A stretch of 64,000 bases of DNA from NCBI RefSeq assembly GCF_003425985.1, contig NZ_CP022985.1:2207501-2271500 (forward strand). Reading direction: 5' to 3'. Positions 62,001 through 64,000 of this stretch are shown piece after piece. Origin of the DNA: Mariniflexile sp. TRM1-10 (GTDB lineage Bacteria > Bacteroidota > Bacteroidia > Flavobacteriales > Flavobacteriaceae). The position numbers and the translations under genes were made by a program. The notes under the pieces were generated by a model, which saw only the letters and a program-made list of their open reading frames with translations, did no database searches and was not told the origin of the DNA. Each line of letters begins with the position of its first letter. The stretch's first letter is position 1.

Positions 62001-64000
62001 TAACCCTGAAACCTCTTGGGCGGGCATTACACGCCAATTAACATCAACCGATTTTGAACAACAAAACGTGGAGTATATCGAGTTTTGGTTGCAAGATCCG
62101 TTTCAAGAAAATCCATCAAATCCAGGAGGGAAATTAGTGTTCAATCTTGGTAATATTTCAGAAGATATTATTAAAGATGGTAGAAAATTGTATGAGAATG
62201 GTTTGCCAAAAGATGGAAATATTGATTTGCTTCCTGTAACGGATTGGGGTACAGTAATTCCTCAAAATCAATCTCTAGTTTATGCATTCGATACCACAGG
62301 GCAAGAGCGCACCAATCAAGATGTTGGATATGATGGGTATGATGATGCGGAGGAAGTTGCAACTTTTGGATCTAGTTTTGGAAGCGATCCATCAAAAGAT
62401 AATTACGCGTATTTTTTAAACGCCGACGGCAATATTTTCGATCGCTATAAAAATTACAATGGCGTAGAAGGCAATACGCCCGACACTTTTTCAAATACCG
62501 ATAGAGGTGCCAACACCCAACCCGATGTAGAAGATATTAATCGTGATAATACCATGAACACGATTGATAGTTATTACGAATATGAATTGCCAATTACGAG
62601 ACAAAATTTACCAACATCAAAATCTGATTTTGATAATCTTCCTGACAGCAATCCTTTAAAAGAATTCTTAGTCGATTTTAAAGACCGACCTCGTGCACTT
62701 CCTAATGGGCAGAATCCAAATGTTAGATGGTATTTATTTAGAATTCCAGTACAAGGCAGTCTTGCAAAACCCGTTGGAGGGATTACCGATTTAAGGTCGG
62801 TAAGATTCACACGTTTATTTCTTAAAGAGTTTACAGAGCCTACGGTTTTTCGTTTTGGAACCTTGGATTTAGTACGTAGCGAATGGAGACGTTATACACA
62901 AACCTTACAAGATGATAAAGATGATCCTGCAGATGACAATACCGAGTTTTCAGTAGGTGTTATTGGTACGCTGGAAAACGAAGGTAGTTATCAAAGACCA
63001 CCAGGTATAGACCCTGAAGAGTTATATAACAACAATACGGTCGTTCAACAAAACGAGCAATCATTACTTGTTAATGTATGTAATTTAGAATCGCAAGATT
63101 CCAGAGGGGTTTATAAAAACATTAATTTAGATATGCGCCAGTATAAGCGTATGCGTATGTTTATGCACCTTCAAGAAGAAGGTACGGGCATACCTACTAA
63201 CAGTACAGTTGTCGGTTTTGTACGTATGGGTAACGACCTCACAGAGAATTACTATCAAATAGAAATCCCTCTAAAAGTATCTGAATCTGCATCAAGAGAA
63301 GGGCTTTGGCCAGAAGAAAACGAAATTAATTTACCCATAGATATTTTAGGAAAAATTAAAGCCTTGGAAATCGCCAATCCTACTTTGCCTTCTGAAAAAC
63401 AAAAGTTTTATGATGTTATTGATGGTAAATTGGTAGATACGCCAGTTGATGAATTTTCAACATATGTTATTGGTCAACATCGTGTTACTATAAAAGGTAA
63501 TCCTAATTTTGGAGATATAAGAACCTTAATGGTTGGAGTTAAAAATCGTGTTCAGGATGGTTTAAATGATGGGCCGCCACCTACATCACCGGTTTGTGCC
63601 GAGGTTTGGTTTAATGAACTTCGCTTATCCGATATGGATAACGAAGGAGGTTGGGCAGCCGTGGTAAGTTTAGATACCAATATTGCCGACTTTATGAACA
63701 TCAGTGCCACAGGAAGACAAAGCACCTCTGGTTTTGGAAGTATCGAGCAAGGTCCTAGCCAGCGTAGTTTGGAAGATGTAAAACAATACGATGTGGTGAC
63801 CAATATTAATGTTGGGCAATTGTTACCAAAAAAATGGGGCATTCAGGTACCGTTTAATTATGGGCAAAGCGAAGAATTGATCACACCTAAATACGATGCG
63901 TATTATAAGGATTTAACTTTAGAGTCTCGTTTAGATGCAGCCAATACCAATGCCGATCGTGAAACTATAAAAGAACAATCGGAAGACTATACAAAACGAC
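59044..64000 (+). CDS. sprA: SprA, type IX secretion outer-membrane translocon (N-terminal part)
   Basis: Giant outer-membrane translocon barrel of the T9SS; the gene runs past the window end, and about 1650 of an expected about 2400 residues are present. The frame is open from 59041, directly after ruvA, with no ATG before the mature region. The likely start is TTG 59044; GTG 59125 would leave too short a signal. A signal peptide (TFLIIVFLFSVAAWSQ) ends near 59157. Typical SprA blocks follow: DPNSIESKYTYD, YPVILTPKEYYELV, SFSPRNRSNFTFDFDQRIS, LMGKVGTRLQVTANYDTQST and KLEYTPTEDDIIQKIEVGNV. The n-region contains a dispersed-repeat insertion (ECHAERSRS). Confidence 0.95.
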   Translation, partial: MNITNLNFYKSFKECHAERSRSTFLIIVFLFSVAAWSQEPTAQDSVKTGFDLGSIKTPDPNSIESKYTYDATTNRYIYTEKIGSFNINYPVILTPKEYYELVARESVKEYYKEKISAFDGKKEGADEAQKNLLPEFYVKSDFFESIFGSNTIEVVPQGSVEMDLGMLFSKQDNPSFSPRNRSNFTFDFDQRISLSLMGKVGTRLQVTANYDTQSTFDFQNLIKLEYTPTEDDIIQKIEVGNVSMPLNSSLITGAQSLFGVKAQLQFGKTTVTGVFSEQKSQGNTVVAQGGGTLEEFELFIRDYDENRHFFLAQYFRDTYDKALSTYPYINNGGLQITRLEVWVTNRSNRTENVRNVVALQDIGESDPEKVGSAVTIFAAPTAYPNNENNAFDPTNVGGAGSQLTDAIRDVATVQNGITVPNVREGFDYAKLENARKLINGQEYILNTQLGYISLNQRLNNDEVLAVAFQYTLGGQVYQVGEFANDGVDATNVTTNGSGQVTNVVNSNLILKLLKSSITNVTQPVWDLMMKNIYDTGAYNLSSDDFKLNIFYNEASPLNYIKPVGSTAFPPPGPNEDPLQETPLLRVFNLDKLNFNNDPQSNGDGFFDYVEGITVLSQSGKIIFPSAEPFGEYLFNKLSLNASEDYDNNATYNENQVKYVYDVLYNSTKTAALEAVEKNKFKLKGRYKSSGSDGIPIGSFNVPRGSVRVTAGGRVLVEGIDYTVNYQLGRVQILDEALKASNTPIEVSTENNAVFGQQTRRFTGINVEHKFNENFVLGGTLLNLNERPITQKANYGTEPINNTIFGINGNYSTKVPFLTRLANALPNIDTDAESNVSLRGEFAYLAPGSPKGTSLKGEATSYVDDFEGTQNSIDLKSQQSWFLSSRPLDLTASPGDDNNGIQNGYGRAMLNWYNIDPIFYTSQRPNGISDNDLSSLYTSRVFINELFPDRDLVQGQNTVLSTLDLAYYPNERGPYNFDPSATNDVINNPETSWAGITRQLTSTDFEQQNVEYIEFWLQDPFQENPSNPGGKLVFNLGNISEDIIKDGRKLYENGLPKDGNIDLLPVTDWGTVIPQNQSLVYAFDTTGQERTNQDVGYDGYDDAEEVATFGSSFGSDPSKDNYAYFLNADGNIFDRYKNYNGVEGNTPDTFSNTDRGANTQPDVEDINRDNTMNTIDSYYEYELPITRQNLPTSKSDFDNLPDSNPLKEFLVDFKDRPRALPNGQNPNVRWYLFRIPVQGSLAKPVGGITDLRSVRFTRLFLKEFTEPTVFRFGTLDLVRSEWRRYTQTLQDDKDDPADDNTEFSVGVIGTLENEGSYQRPPGIDPEELYNNNTVVQQNEQSLLVNVCNLESQDSRGVYKNINLDMRQYKRMRMFMHLQEEGTGIPTNSTVVGFVRMGNDLTENYYQIEIPLKVSESASREGLWPEENEINLPIDILGKIKALEIANPTLPSEKQKFYDVIDGKLVDTPVDEFSTYVIGQHRVTIKGNPNFGDIRTLMVGVKNRVQDGLNDGPPPTSPVCAEVWFNELRLSDMDNEGGWAAVVSLDTNIADFMNISATGRQSTSGFGSIEQGPSQRSLEDVKQYDVVTNINVGQLLPKKWGIQVPFNYGQSEELITPKYDAYYKDLTLESRLDAANTNADRETIKEQSEDYTKR
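59086..59108 (+). repeat. CTGAGCGCAGTCGAAG repeat within sprA signal region
   Basis: TGTCATG then CTGAGCGCAGTCGAAG, read in frame as CHAERSRS between the start region and the hydrophobic core of the SprA signal peptide. The length added keeps the frame open. Confidence 0.75.

Noticed and set aside
16..64000. Prophage, plasmid or integrative element spanning the window
   Set aside because: No integrase, transposase, phage, replication or conjugation gene is visible; the gene content is core chromosomal.

Overview
The window is chromosomal DNA of a low-GC member of the Bacteroidota, almost certainly a marine-type Flavobacteriaceae. This rests on gene content: SprA, PorP/SprF and type IX secretion (T9SS) sorting domains, an alternative complex III (Act) operon followed by coxBA, a gld/spr-style adhesin cluster, and the gene order maeB-ruvA-sprA. 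It is supported by promoters of the Bacteroidota form TTG-N17..22-TAnnTTTG, found at the right distance from several genes. No plasmid, prophage, CRISPR array or replication origin was seen.

Layout. 1-7 kb (minus): rpoN, asnS, an RND/MMPL-type exporter and a lone DUF5686-like outer-membrane barrel. 7-11.7 kb (minus): the translation block rplM-rpsI-rpsB-tsf-pyrH-frr. 11.9-15.5 kb (minus): polA with two small downstream genes. 15.9-18 kb (plus): a membrane-anchored metallophosphoesterase and a thioredoxin-fold protein without cysteines. 18.2-22.1 kb (minus): a DUF2723 membrane glycosyltransferase-like protein and a NodB deacetylase. 22.3 kb: tRNA-Gln(UUG), then a secreted T9SS esterase/phytase-like protein and a universal stress protein. 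26.7-31.3 kb (plus): rimP-nusA-infB. 32.1 kb: a SPOR protein. 32.7-44.0 kb (plus): actABCDEF-coxBA, a quinol:cytochrome c oxidoreductase with its partner oxidase. 44.4-52.0 kb (plus): a giant T9SS type B adhesin, PorP/SprF and an OmpA-PD40 protein. 52.2-64 kb (plus): ruvB, a GIY-YIG protein, queG, a small ExbB-like/LytTR pair, maeB, ruvA and the first about 1650 residues of sprA, which runs off the window.

The most unusual content is between the genes. There is a family of about 160-bp palindromic, MITE-like elements with matching terminal inverted repeats; four of the five copies have 3-bp target duplications. One copy has itself been invaded by a 394-bp element and sits inside an older dispersed repeat whose uninterrupted homologue is at 17.15-17.39 kb. 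Other families are heptanucleotide tandem tracts (one inside the deacetylase reading frame), a GTCA..CTGAGCGCAGTCGAAG repeat (one copy inside the SprA signal-peptide region), and a GGGCGTT..AACGC repeat. A 14-codon second copy of the queG 3' end lies 1.28 kb downstream of queG, bracketing the ExbB-like/LytTR pair and suggesting that this pair was inserted. Two surface-protein genes carry a colinear 91-nt leader with identical internal spacing.
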